DNA of 64,000 nucleotides. Source: Vibrio albus (GTDB taxonomy: Bacteria; Pseudomonadota; Gammaproteobacteria; Enterobacterales; Vibrionaceae). Made by a program: the position numbers and the translations under genes. Positions 20,154 through 29,593 of this stretch are shown here, piece by piece. Each line of letters begins with the position of its first letter. Position 1 is the first letter of the stretch. The notes beneath the pieces are model-generated. The model was given only the letters and a program-made list of their open reading frames with translations. It had not been told where the DNA came from and did no database searches. Where the stretch lies: assembly GCF_003144035.1 (NCBI RefSeq), contig NZ_QFWT01000006.1, forward strand, positions 124,001 through 188,000, given 5' to 3'.

Positions 20154-22232
20154 TCAGGCTTTGGCGTACAGGTCCCGGTTGCCCAGCCAGCGCTCAATGA
20201 TCGCCTGCGCGTTATCTGGATAACGCTCATGAATATGTCGGGCGATGCGTTGTACTTCCGGAATCATACGCTGGTCGCGAACCAGATCAGCAATCTTAAA
20301 ATCCGCCAGACCGGTTTGTTTCGTGCCGAGCAGCTCTCCCGGCCCCCGGATTTCCAGATCCCGCTGAGCAATCACAAAGCCATCGTTACTCTCTCTGAGT
20401 ACGCCCAGCCGCTTCTGAGCCGTCTTCGACAGGGGAGAGTGGTAGAGTAGCACACAGTGGCTGGCGACTGAGCCACGCCCGACTCGTCCCCGCAACTGGT
20501 GGAGCTGGGCAAGCCCCAGCCGTTCCGGGTTTTCGATAATCATCAGGCTGGCATTCGGCACATCCACACCGACCTCAATAACTGTGGTGGCAACCAACAG
20601 ATGTAACTGGTTATCTTTAAACTGCTGCATCACCGCTTGTTTCTCATCCGGCTTCATGCGTCCGTGTACCAGTCCGATCTTTAGTTCTGGCAACTGGCGC
20701 TGCAGTTCTTCTGCCGTATCGGCGGCGGCCTGTGCTTCCAGCACTTCAGACTCATCAATTAGCGTACAGACCCAGTAGGCCTGCTTGCCTTCATTCAGGC
20801 AGGCATGGCGTACCCGGTCGACAATATCGTCACGTTTGGTGTCCGGAATAGCAACGGTAGTGATCGGGGTCCGGCCTGGTGGCTGCTCATCAATCACCGA
20901 GGTTTCCAGATCCGCATAGGCGGTCATGGCCAGCGTACGAGGAATAGGGGTGGCCGTCATGATCAACTGGTGAGGGAAAGCGCCCTGAGTTTCACCTTTC
21001 TCACGGAGTTTGAGCCGCTGATGCACGCCAAAGCGGTGCTGTTCGTCAATGATAACCAGTGCCAGATGGTTGAAACGGACCTGATCCTGAAACAGGGCAT
21101 GAGTCCCGACCACCATCTGCGCTTCCCCAGAGGCGATTTTCTCCAGTTCGGCTTCCCGGGCTTTCCCTTTGAGTTTGCCAGCCAGCCAGCCGGTTTTGAT
21201 ACCTAATGGCTCCAGCCAGCCAGAAAAGTTGATAGCGTGCTGTTCAGCCAGCAGCTCAGTCGGAGCCATCAGCGCCACCTGATAGCCATGCTCTATTGCT
21301 CTTACGGCCGCCAGGGCCGCAACCAGTGTTTTACCTGAGCCGACATCCCCCTGCACCAGTCGCATCATCGGGTGTGGTTTGGCAAGGTCGGTTTCGATTT
21401 CACTGACCACCCGGCTTTGCGCGTTGGTCGGAGAAAAGGGCAGTTGATTGAGCAGTTGGTCTTTCAGTTGGTTTACCGGTGACAAAGGAAGCGCTGTATC
21501 CTGCTGGCCTTTGCTTCTGACCGACAGCATCGACAGGTTCTGAGCCAGCAGTTCTTCCAGTATCAGCCTCTGTTGCGCTGGATGTTGACCCAGATCGAAC
21601 TCTTCCAAATTGATATCCGGAGGCGGACGGTGGATGGTGTGCAGTGCCTGTCCCATGGTCATCTGGTTTGGATAAAGCCCCTCTGGCAGAAGCTCTTCGA
21701 CTGCAGCCTTATCCAGCAGCGCAAGCGCCTGATCGGTCAGATTGCGCAGCGTATTCTGCCGCAAGCCTTCTGTGGTCGGATAGACCGGAGTAAGGGTCTG
21801 TTCTATATCTGGTTTCTGGCTAGATGCAAAGAATTTATAGTCCGGGTGGATGATCTCCAGCCCGTAGTTGCCGCGTTTCACTTCCCCGTAGGCATAAACC
21901 TGTTTGCCTTCTGAAAAGTTGTTTTTCATCCCGGCAGTAAAGTTAAAGAAGCGCAGGGTCATGGTGCCGTTGCCGTCGCTGATTTTGACCGTCAGCATCT
22001 TCTTTCTGCCGAAAACGGTGTCCACATTCATCACCTTTCCCTGTACCGCCGCCCAGAGTCCGGCATGCACTTTGGCCATCGGGTAGATCCGGGTCCGGTC
22101 TTCGTAGCGCAGAGGGAGGTGAAACAGAATGTCCTGAACGGTATGCAGTCCGACCTTAGCGAGTTTTTCCGCGACTTTGGCTCCGACACCAGACAGGGAG
22201 GTTACGGGAACAGCAGATAGCAGTTGGGACAT
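20154..22232 (-). CDS. recG: ATP-dependent DNA helicase RecG
   Basis: RecG reverses stalled replication forks and processes branched DNA. The 692-residue protein begins with the OB-like wedge domain (about 60-160), then a superfamily 2 helicase core with Walker A GDVGSGKT (about 293-300), DEQH-type motif II (IIDEQHRFG), motif III MTATPIPRT and motif VI QLRGRVGRG. It is the last gene of the leftward gmk-rpoZ-spoT-trmH-recG group, a conserved order. Confidence 0.96.
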   Translation of the reverse strand: MSQLLSAVPVTSLSGVGAKVAEKLAKVGLHTVQDILFHLPLRYEDRTRIYPMAKVHAGLWAAVQGKVMNVDTVFGRKKMLTVKISDGNGTMTLRFFNFTAGMKNNFSEGKQVYAYGEVKRGNYGLEIIHPDYKFFASSQKPDIEQTLTPVYPTTEGLRQNTLRNLTDQALALLDKAAVEELLPEGLYPNQMTMGQALHTIHRPPPDINLEEFDLGQHPAQQRLILEELLAQNLSMLSVRSKGQQDTALPLSPVNQLKDQLLNQLPFSPTNAQSRVVSEIETDLAKPHPMMRLVQGDVGSGKTLVAALAAVRAIEHGYQVALMAPTELLAEQHAINFSGWLEPLGIKTGWLAGKLKGKAREAELEKIASGEAQMVVGTHALFQDQVRFNHLALVIIDEQHRFGVHQRLKLREKGETQGAFPHQLIMTATPIPRTLAMTAYADLETSVIDEQPPGRTPITTVAIPDTKRDDIVDRVRHACLNEGKQAYWVCTLIDESEVLEAQAAADTAEELQRQLPELKIGLVHGRMKPDEKQAVMQQFKDNQLHLLVATTVIEVGVDVPNASLMIIENPERLGLAQLHQLRGRVGRGSVASHCVLLYHSPLSKTAQKRLGVLRESNDGFVIAQRDLEIRGPGELLGTKQTGLADFKIADLVRDQRMIPEVQRIARHIHERYPDNAQAIIERWLGNRDLYAKA

Positions 22233-22341
22233 GGCGGCACATTCAGCTTGAATAACATGTCGTTATTCAAGCATTTTACTGTCTTTTTGTACAGGTTAAA
22301 TCGAGGCTGATGTAGTGAGACGCGTAGAGAAACAATACGGT

Positions 22342-23028
22342 TTACTTACGCTGCATCTCTGCCCACCAGCTTTTATCGGCAAGGATCTGGCCTTCGTCAT
22401 CCAGAGGCGGGTAAGGTAGCTTTTTGCGTTTCGCGACTTTTGCCAGTACCGGATGGCCGCGTTCAAACAGGATACGGTGGATAGTCTCTTCCGGCAGGGC
22501 GGAGACTTTCCGGCTGTACATCCCGGCCAGTTCTCGTTGTCTTTGGGCTTCGAACAGGATCAGAGCGCTGGCGACGGAGACATTCAGTGACTGCACCATG
22601 CCGACCATCGGGATGATGATATCCTGATCCGCCAGTTGCAGGGCTTTGTCGGTAATGCCGTGTTTCTCTCCGCCGAGAATAATTGCAGTCGGCTTGGTGT
22701 AGTCAATTTCACGGAAATCGACAGCGGTATCTGACAGGTTGGTAGCCAGTACCTGCATGCCCTGGCTTTTTAGCTCAGTGATTGCGTCTTCGATTGTGTC
22801 GTGAGTATCTACTTCCACCCAGTTGCGGGCACCGGCAGAGGTATGGCTCAGGGTGCGCATTTTTTCGTCCGGCCATACCGCATGGATCTTATGCAGGCCA
22901 GCGGCATCAGCGGTACGGATAACCGCTGATACGTTGTTGGGTTTGTGGACTTCTTCCAGGCAGAGGGTCAGATCCGGCTGACGCGCTGTCAGCACGGTCT
23001 GAATACGGTGATAACGTTCTAAATTCAT
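22342..23028 (-). CDS. trmH: tRNA (guanosine(18)-2'-O)-methyltransferase TrmH (SpoU)
   Basis: TrmH makes the 2'-O-methyl on G18 in the D-loop of many tRNAs. The 228-residue SPOUT protein has the three family motifs: motif 1 NNVSAVIRTADAAGLHKIH (about 31-49), motif 2 TAIILGGEKHGI and motif 3 IPMVGMVQSLNVSVASALIL. It starts one base after the spoT stop, so translation is probably coupled. Confidence 0.95.
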   Translation of the reverse strand: MNLERYHRIQTVLTARQPDLTLCLEEVHKPNNVSAVIRTADAAGLHKIHAVWPDEKMRTLSHTSAGARNWVEVDTHDTIEDAITELKSQGMQVLATNLSDTAVDFREIDYTKPTAIILGGEKHGITDKALQLADQDIIIPMVGMVQSLNVSVASALILFEAQRQRELAGMYSRKVSALPEETIHRILFERGHPVLAKVAKRKKLPYPPLDDEGQILADKSWWAEMQRK

Positions 23029-23029
23029 A

Positions 23030-25150
23030 TTACTTTCTGCGGCGGCGAACCTTCAGTACCTGAGGCATGACACGGATCTTCTTCATGATACCAGCCAGAT
23101 GAACCCGGTCTTTCGTTGTCAGAGAGACTGAAACGGTGTACAGGCGGCCATCTTTTTCTTCGGTGGTAATACCGTGAATATTCGATCCGGTTCGGGAAAT
23201 CACGTTAGTCAGTGAGGCCAGAGCCCCCTGCTGATTCTGCATGTCGATTTTAATTTCCGAGATAAATTCGTGATCATGCTCGTCAGCCCATTCGACATTC
23301 ATGTATTTATCCGGCTCTTTCTGATAGCCGCGTACGTTCGGACAGCTTTCACGGTGCACAACCAGCCCCCGTCCCGGCGATACATGAGCGATAACATGGT
23401 CACCCGGGATCGGATAACAGCATTTCGCATACGTCAGCAGGATACCGTCAGCGCCCTTAATCGACAGCTTCTGTTCTGAGGTTTTACCGACAGAACTGGT
23501 TTCGGTCAGAGCGTCGGTATCACCCAGCAGTCGTCTGGCTATCACAATACTCATGAGTTCACCCAGACCAACGGCGGCCAGCAGGTCATCCAGAGACTTC
23601 ATACGTAAGCCTTCCAGTACCTTGGCAATGTTTTCCGGATAAATGGTATCGACAGAGTGGCGGCCCAGCGCGTGATTCAGCAGTCGGCGACCCAGCGCAA
23701 CGGATTCTTCCCGGCGCATGGTTTTCAGCACCTGACGGATCTTGGTCCGCGCCCGAGATGTGACCACGTAGTTCAGCCATGCCGCATTCGGACGTGCGCC
23801 CGGTGCGCTGATGATCTCAATCGCCTGACCGTTTTTCAGTGATTTACTCAGGGGATAAGGCTGGCGATCGACACGGGCTCCAACGCAGGAGTTACCAATG
23901 TCGGTATGCACGGCATACGCGAAGTCGACCGGAGTCGCACCCGCCGGCAGTTCCACAATCCGGCCTTTAGGGGTAAAGACAAAGATTTCATCCGGGAACA
24001 GATCCGATTTAACGTTCTCGATAAATTCGAAGGAGTTACCCGTGCTTTGCTGCAGGTCCAGAAGGCTTTGCATCCAGCGCTGGGCTTTGACCTGCGCGGT
24101 GGTGCCAGTCTTATCACTGCCGGATTTATACGACCAGTGTGCGGCGACACCTTTATCAGCCATCTGATCCATATCTTCCGTACGGATCTGTACCTCAACT
24201 GGAACACCATGAGGCCCCACCATTGAGGTGTGCAGTGACTGATAGCCGTTCGCCTTAGGAACGGCGATATAATCTTTCATGCGGCCCGGACGTGGCTTAT
24301 ACAGGCCATGTACCTGGCCGAGTACCCGATAACAGGTATCAATGTTGTCCACAATGACCCTGAAAGCATAGATATCCATAATGGTATGGAAGCGCTGCTC
24401 TTTACCACGCATCTTGTTATAGATGGAGTACAGGTTTTTTTCCCGGCCCTGAACCCGGGCTTTGAGTCCCGCTTCTTCCAGGCGTCCCTCAATTTCTGAG
24501 TGGATACGCTGGATCATCTCTTTACGGTTACCGCGGGCAGAGCGTACCACCTCTTTCAGGACCCGGTAGCGGTTTGGATACAGCGCCTCAAAGCCAAGCT
24601 CTTCCAGCTCGGTTTTGATATTGTGGATACCTAAACGGTGGGCAAGAGGGGAGTAGATTTCCAGAGTTTCCCGGGCAATACGGCGGCGTTTATCAGGACG
24701 CAGAGCCCCAAGCGTACGCATATTGTGGGTACGGTCGGACAGTTTGATCAGGATAACTCGGATATCCTGCACCATTGCCAGCACCATCTTACGGAAGTTC
24801 TCTGCCTGAGCTTCTTTCCGATCCCGGAACTTCAGCTTATCCAGCTTGGAGACACCATCCACCAACTCGGCAACCGTATCGCCAAACTGCCGGGCAAGAT
24901 CTTCTTTAGATACTTCTGTGTCTTCAATCACATCATGCAGAAGAGCTGCCATGAGTGTTTCATGGTCGAGATGCATTTCGGCCAGAATTCGGGCAACAGC
25001 AACGGGGTGGATGATATACGGTTCGCCACTTGAGCGGGTCTGCCCTTCGTGGGCTTCTTTTGCCACTACGTAAGATTGACGCAGAGCCTCTAACTGAGGC
25101 TCTGAGGGGTATTCCTGGGCAACGTCCTTGAGACTATCGAATAGATACAA
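23030..25150 (-). CDS. spoT: Bifunctional (p)ppGpp synthetase/hydrolase SpoT
   Basis: SpoT makes and breaks the stringent alarmone. The 706-residue protein has an intact HD hydrolase (His72-Asp73 in LLHDVIEDTE), a synthetase-like domain with EVQIRTEDMDQMADKGVAAHW, a TGS domain (FVFTPKGRIVELPAGATPVD), and a C-terminal ACT domain. The intact HD site and position between rpoZ and trmH identify SpoT rather than RelA. Confidence 0.97.
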   Translation of the reverse strand: MYLFDSLKDVAQEYPSEPQLEALRQSYVVAKEAHEGQTRSSGEPYIIHPVAVARILAEMHLDHETLMAALLHDVIEDTEVSKEDLARQFGDTVAELVDGVSKLDKLKFRDRKEAQAENFRKMVLAMVQDIRVILIKLSDRTHNMRTLGALRPDKRRRIARETLEIYSPLAHRLGIHNIKTELEELGFEALYPNRYRVLKEVVRSARGNRKEMIQRIHSEIEGRLEEAGLKARVQGREKNLYSIYNKMRGKEQRFHTIMDIYAFRVIVDNIDTCYRVLGQVHGLYKPRPGRMKDYIAVPKANGYQSLHTSMVGPHGVPVEVQIRTEDMDQMADKGVAAHWSYKSGSDKTGTTAQVKAQRWMQSLLDLQQSTGNSFEFIENVKSDLFPDEIFVFTPKGRIVELPAGATPVDFAYAVHTDIGNSCVGARVDRQPYPLSKSLKNGQAIEIISAPGARPNAAWLNYVVTSRARTKIRQVLKTMRREESVALGRRLLNHALGRHSVDTIYPENIAKVLEGLRMKSLDDLLAAVGLGELMSIVIARRLLGDTDALTETSSVGKTSEQKLSIKGADGILLTYAKCCYPIPGDHVIAHVSPGRGLVVHRESCPNVRGYQKEPDKYMNVEWADEHDHEFISEIKIDMQNQQGALASLTNVISRTGSNIHGITTEEKDGRLYTVSVSLTTKDRVHLAGIMKKIRVMPQVLKVRRRRK

Positions 25151-25222
25151 ATTTCTGTCCCGACAGGTTCTTTACTCTGAAAATAACATGGGTATGGAAC
25201 AGTCCTGTTCCTGATACCGGAA

Positions 25223-25495
25223 TTAACGGTTGTGAGCGATGCTGCTTACCGCAGCCAGTTCTGCTGCTTCTTGCTCTTGTTGTTCCTGACGCTCACGAGC
25301 ATCCAGAACTTCTTTATTGATTAAGCCTTCTTCAATTTCACGCAGAGCGATAACGGTTGGCTTATCATTCTCTTCCGGCACCAGTGAATCTTTGCCGCCA
25401 GTTTGCATCTGACGTGCGCGGCGAGCCGCAATAAGAACAAGGTCGAAACGGTTACCAACTTTTTCAACAGCATCTTGAACAGTTACGCGTGCCAT
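25223..25495 (-). CDS. rpoZ: RNA polymerase omega subunit
   Basis: Omega helps assemble beta-prime and, in E. coli, forms one ppGpp site on RNA polymerase. The 90-residue protein begins [20 protein letters not shown] and has the conserved [12 protein letters not shown] and [12 protein letters not shown] stretches. Its place between gmk and spoT is conserved. Confidence 0.97.
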   Translation of the reverse strand: MARVTVQDAVEKVGNRFDLVLIAARRARQMQTGGKDSLVPEENDKPTVIALREIEEGLINKEVLDARERQEQQEQEAAELAAVSSIAHNR

Positions 25496-25581
25496 GAGAA
25501 CTCCAATTAATTAATAAAATTTTAAATGACGAGAAATTATACAAGCTGAACTGAGAAAGATAAATATATCTTCCGCTTTAA

Positions 25582-26214
<633 letters not shown>

Positions 26215-26410
26215 CTACTCAGAAAGAGAGTGAAATATCGGATAATCAGAATAGTACTGTTATCTGTTTCAGTTCGCTACAGGCAGCGAAAAAATGGAGG
26301 CGAAGATTAGCACGATCCGGGGTTGTTTAACAACTGATCGGTGATGATCAAATAAAAGCTCTGTTAGTGTAAAAGTGACTATCAGAGCTTTCAGTCGAGA
26401 GAGTGTAGGG

Positions 26411-26435
26411 ATTATTCGATGTTTTGGATCTGTTC
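26411..26435 (+). repeat. att repeat, gmk side
   Basis: A 25-bp sequence that begins ATTATTCGATG and ends GGATCTGTTC is identical to 36737-36761. It is the displaced copy of the yicC 3' end and marks the far boundary of the element. Confidence 0.93.
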
Positions 26436-26508
26436 ATAGAGTGTAGTGGATTAAGCCTATAAGTAACAGTGCCTTAAGGCTTTCTGGTGTTGTTTTTACT
26501 CTTTGCTT

Positions 26509-26527
26509 TGGATCCATTTATGGATCC
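26509..26527. repeat. Paired TGGATCC sites, left end
   Basis: TGGATCC occurs at 26509-26515 and 26521-26527, exactly 12 bp apart, about 75 bp inside the left att repeat. The same pair with the same spacing stands at the right end. Candidate arm-type sites for the integrase or a directionality factor. Confidence 0.6.
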
Positions 26528-26551
26528 ATTTGTTGAATACCAGTGTTAACT

Positions 26552-26776
26552 TTACCAACATTTCTGATTAATCATATTTTCATAGTTAATAATGGCTGCT
26601 GCGGCATCTATCAGGATATAAACTGGGGTTCCTTTCTCTACGCACTTGGGTTTTACATCCATTGCAATTAGGCGTCTTCTAACCGTGTCTCTAGACATAT
26701 CAAACATCTTACTTAGTTCAGTTATGTTATATGTGTATTTCTGCGCTGTTTTGTACACTCTGTTTGAAAATTTCAT
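26552..26776 (-). CDS. Nu1-like small terminase DNA-binding domain protein (DUF1441-like)
   Basis: The 74-residue protein has a helix-turn-helix at about 16-40 (YNITELSKMFDMSRDTVRRR) and then a wing-like PVYILIDAAAAI stretch. The pattern resembles the N-terminal winged helix of lambda Nu1 and DUF1441 proteins. Family members run to 150-180 residues because they also carry the part that binds the large terminase; that part is missing here. It is the last element gene, just beyond a cos-like palindrome in the same orientation as cos-nu1 in lambda. A role in redirecting packaging is inferred; a plain regulator is the alternative. Confidence 0.55.
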   Translation of the reverse strand: MKFSNRVYKTAQKYTYNITELSKMFDMSRDTVRRRLIAMDVKPKCVEKGTPVYILIDAAAAIINYENMINQKCW

Positions 26777-27214
26777 ATTTCACCTTTTCCACTTTTTCCA
26801 CGTTTATGCTCAATTTTTCCGGTCTCTAGCCATTGCTATACCTAGCTTTCTGCACAGTGGTGCATCACATGCTGACCACGCATAGAAAAACCGAAAATCT
26901 GTTGTTTCCCGCGGGTAGGTTGCCCGCGGTATAAAAATCAAATCTCTAGGGTCCCCTCTTGTCCTGGCTAGCCAGTCAAATAGGGGCTAACCCTTGTGAT
27001 TACTGGGCTCGTGCCTGTTTGATTGCCTTTAACCCCTAGCTATGAATGCTATAGAATGAGGGTTAGGAGGCTTTACTTTTAATTGCTTAAAATCAGTGTG
27101 TTACATTAAATTGAAACGTAACTGGTAAACTGTTTCAAAAGAACAGCTTTTTGCCCCAGCTAACCTAATAACTATTTAAAATGGGAAGTTGAGTTAATCT
27201 ATAGCCTGTACCAC
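26777..27214 (-). other. Gene-free region with cos-like site and scattered GGTTAG motifs
   Basis: This 438-bp stretch between the recombinase and the Nu1-like gene has no supported gene. It contains the palindrome at 26909-26929, and single CTAACC/GGTTAG motifs at 26987, 27061 and 27160 that match the origin-like arrays elsewhere in the element, though here they are not ordered. Confidence 0.5.
26909..26929 (-). other. Candidate cos site
   Basis: CCGCGGG-TAGGTTG-CCCGCGG is a 7-bp perfect inverted repeat with a 7-nt spacer. Read on the minus strand it gives CGGGCAACCT then CCCGCGGG, which resembles the lambda cosN core GCGGCGACCT then CGCGGG. It lies upstream of the Nu1-like gene in the transcription direction. 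It has no T-run, so it is not an intrinsic terminator. Confidence 0.4.
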
Positions 27215-27814
27215 TTAAAAAAGAGCATCATCACCAACCGCATAGGTATTGATTAGGTCTTGCTCTCGGTTATCCAAGTAATTAACGGTTGTTGCTGGGC
27301 TGCTGTGATTAAGAAGTTGTTGCAACTCTGCCAGCTTTACACCTTTCTGTTGCCTTAACCGGCTTCCGGTTTTACGCATAGAGTGAGTACCTAAGTTCAC
27401 ACCACCTAATAGCCCATGCTCTCTGCGATAACGGATTACATCTTGCTCTGTTTCAGATATCCAACGCCAAGCGGTTACCCTGCTTATCGGTCTTCCTCGT
27501 GAACCATATTCTGACTCGAACAGATAAGTATCATTCGGGCGTATTTCTCTCATTGAGTTCAATAACTTAACTGCTACAGGTGTTAAGGTAATGACTTTAC
27601 GTTTCCCCGTTTTTGTTTCGATGATTGCGAATTCGCCGGTATTAAATGCTTTTTCTACCTGGTGCCAAGTTATCGCCAAGAGGTCACTAACCCTTAATGC
27701 CCAAAGAGATAGTAGTTCAGCCAAACGACGGGCCTTTATTCCTCGCCGTTGTTCTAGTGAATCCAATATCACAGTGAATTCTTCTTTATCTCGCGCAGAG
27801 TGAACTCTTGGCAA
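27215..27814 (-). CDS. Short tyrosine recombinase, catalytic core only
   Basis: I choose a TTG start at 27814: AAGGAG (27821-27826) stands 6 nt before it and only 10 nt after the protease stop, while longer starts would overlap the protease by over 100 nt. The 199-residue product is all catalytic domain: Arg in LWALRVSDLL, Lys in ETKTGKRK, HSMRK (HxxR), LNHSSPATTVNYL with His and the Tyr nucleophile. Size and layout resemble FimB/FimE. The element already has a full-length integrase, so this one may resolve multimers, invert DNA or aid excision. No inverted repeats that would be its target were found. Confidence 0.75.
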   Translation of the reverse strand: MPRVHSARDKEEFTVILDSLEQRRGIKARRLAELLSLWALRVSDLLAITWHQVEKAFNTGEFAIIETKTGKRKVITLTPVAVKLLNSMREIRPNDTYLFESEYGSRGRPISRVTAWRWISETEQDVIRYRREHGLLGGVNLGTHSMRKTGSRLRQQKGVKLAELQQLLNHSSPATTVNYLDNREQDLINTYAVGDDALF

Positions 27815-27824
27815 TTCTTGCTCC

Positions 27825-29171
27825 TTATTTATTAGCGTTTGAGCGTGTTGCGTAGATATTTTTAGGATTGAAAGAGGAACCATCACGAGTTCTATGCTCT
27901 TCGCTAATAATATGGCGAGAACCGTCCCCAGATTCGTCTTGTGCTGCTTTGGCTTCATGAATGGCTAGCCCCACCAAAGCTGCTGGGTTATCTATACGTT
28001 CAAGCAAGTAATCAAATGACCCGCTTAAACCGGCTGCTGCTAGCGTATCTCGTAAACTCTGGGCGTTTGCTATATAGCTTTCAGCTTCTGTTTGAATCAT
28101 GTTAGATAGCTTTCTTGCTATTGATGGGAGCTCAACTGATTCTGCCATGTCTAACGCAGCTTGAGCGCCAATTGAAGAAGCAACTTCTCCCGATCCTTTT
28201 CCTGATTGTAGGAACGCTGCTACGCCCGGCAATTGTTCCCGTATCACGTTCGCTAAAAATTCGGGCTCTGTATCTCCAGAGCTAACGGCTGCTGATAAAG
28301 CAGATAGACCTTGTAGGCTATTGGTTCCTTGGCTTACAGCTCCTGAACTTGAATAGCTTTGGTTGCTTTTACTGAGAGAAGCAATAACACCCTCTAAGCT
28401 ACCAAGCTCGTTCGCCATGCCACGATCCACGGCATCTTTTCCCATTATGATGGCACCTCGACCAAAGTCGCTTAGAACCATTTCTCTTTTGACTCCCATA
28501 TTTCTTGCTACACGGTCAATAAAAACATCAGCCATTTTGTCTAGTTGGCTTTGCATGGCCTGCTGGCCTTCTTCGCTATCAATATTAAGTCTCTTATTTG
28601 GACTTTGACTCGAAACAAACTCATAACTCGTTTGTCCTTCTGGATCATCTCGCTTCACTACGGAAGCTACGACCCCAATAGAGCCAACTGTTGCCGTTGC
28701 ATCCAGAGTCAGTTTTTCACAAGCAGATGCTATCCAGTAAGCAGCGGAACACCCCATACCGCCAACATATGCCTGGATAGGTTTCCGTCCTCGAGCCTGA
28801 TAAATCATTTCTCCAAGTTCATGGATACCGCTAGCTTCACCTCCTGGAGAGTCAACATTGAGAACAATCGCTTTGACTGACTTATTCTCTAATGCCTGGT
28901 TAAATTCTTTACTGAGTAATTCAGTTGAAACACCGCCACATATTGCGTGAAATAGGTTGGCATAACGGCTAATAACACCGGATACATGAATTACGGCAAC
29001 ATCACCTCGTAGCTCTGTTAAGTTACTTATCCGCTTACCACTTTTTGCCTCAAGTGCTTGAATGGGATCGATTTCTTCTCGCATGGCGACCTTTGCCATG
29101 CGTTGTAAAAAATCGTCTTCCAGTGCCCATATGTTTGATGCTAAAAAATCAAAGGTTAGCTTTTTACTCAT
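27825..29171 (-). CDS. S49 family capsid maturation protease with scaffold-like C-terminus
   Basis: The 448-residue protein starts with the phage-typical WALEDDFLQRMAKV, then an SppA/S49 serine protease core (about 45-265) with DSPGGEASG and the nucleophile Ser in GGMGCSAAYWIAS, plus GSIGVV. The last 180 residues are Ser/Ala/Gln-rich and helical, as in lambda gpC, whose C-terminus doubles as scaffold Nu3. Such proteases cleave scaffold during head assembly. It overlaps the 119-residue gene upstream by 8 nt and follows the capsid gene; in lambda the protease comes before the capsid. Confidence 0.85.
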   Translation of the reverse strand: MSKKLTFDFLASNIWALEDDFLQRMAKVAMREEIDPIQALEAKSGKRISNLTELRGDVAVIHVSGVISRYANLFHAICGGVSTELLSKEFNQALENKSVKAIVLNVDSPGGEASGIHELGEMIYQARGRKPIQAYVGGMGCSAAYWIASACEKLTLDATATVGSIGVVASVVKRDDPEGQTSYEFVSSQSPNKRLNIDSEEGQQAMQSQLDKMADVFIDRVARNMGVKREMVLSDFGRGAIIMGKDAVDRGMANELGSLEGVIASLSKSNQSYSSSGAVSQGTNSLQGLSALSAAVSSGDTEPEFLANVIREQLPGVAAFLQSGKGSGEVASSIGAQAALDMAESVELPSIARKLSNMIQTEAESYIANAQSLRDTLAAAGLSGSFDYLLERIDNPAALVGLAIHEAKAAQDESGDGSRHIISEEHRTRDGSSFNPKNIYATRSNANK

Positions 29172-29523
29172 TACTGGTTAGCTCCTCTTCTGGGAGGGTA
29201 TCTACTAAGATTTGTCCTCGGAAATACGGCATTAATGAAAGTGTTTCGCTGTAATCCTGGATAAAACCAAACATTTTTGCATCTTCAATTGATACCCCTG
29301 TTGCTAGTTGCTTGAGTTCTAGCATTTTAGTATCCAGCTCTTTGGCTGAACCGTTGCTCTGATACATATTGTTTATATCTACAGCAAGTTCAGTAATTCT
29401 GTTTGCTACTTCACCACCACTGATAAAGGGACAGTATGCACGGACAGTTTCCAATATATTCCTCGGCTCAGCTTGCCAGAGCATAAGGTTTAGACTGAGT
29501 TTTATATCGAGTTTCGTTTTCAT
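29164..29523 (-). CDS. Hypothetical protein between capsid and protease genes
   Basis: I choose the ATG at 29523 (MKTKLDIKLSLNLMLWQAEP; 119 residues) because GGGG lies just before it, and the longer GTG start at 29574 falls inside a hairpin. The protein is mostly helical, acidic at its end (LPEEELTSNE), and has no motif I recognise. It sits where a decoration, head-tail or tail-assembly factor might be. Its stop overlaps the protease start (TAATG-type), so the two are translationally coupled. Confidence 0.6.
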   Translation of the reverse strand: MKTKLDIKLSLNLMLWQAEPRNILETVRAYCPFISGGEVANRITELAVDINNMYQSNGSAKELDTKMLELKQLATGVSIEDAKMFGFIQDYSETLSLMPYFRGQILVDTLPEEELTSNE

Positions 29524-29552
29524 TTTTACCCCAGTAAGCAATATAGATTGAT

Positions 29553-29572
29553 AAAAGGGGAGCAAAGCTCCC
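29553..29572 (-). terminator. Intercistronic hairpin after the capsid gene
   Basis: On the minus strand GGGAGCTTTGCTCCCCTTTT forms a 6-bp GC stem and a T-run 20 bp after the capsid stop. It should end part of the transcripts, giving more capsid than protease message. Confidence 0.7.
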
Positions 29573-29593
29573 ACTTTGGTTATGAAGAGATAT

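Noticed and set aside
27815..27958. Longer start of the second recombinase
   Set aside because: It would overlap the protease by over 100 nt and lacks a ribosome site; TTG at 27814 has AAGGAG.
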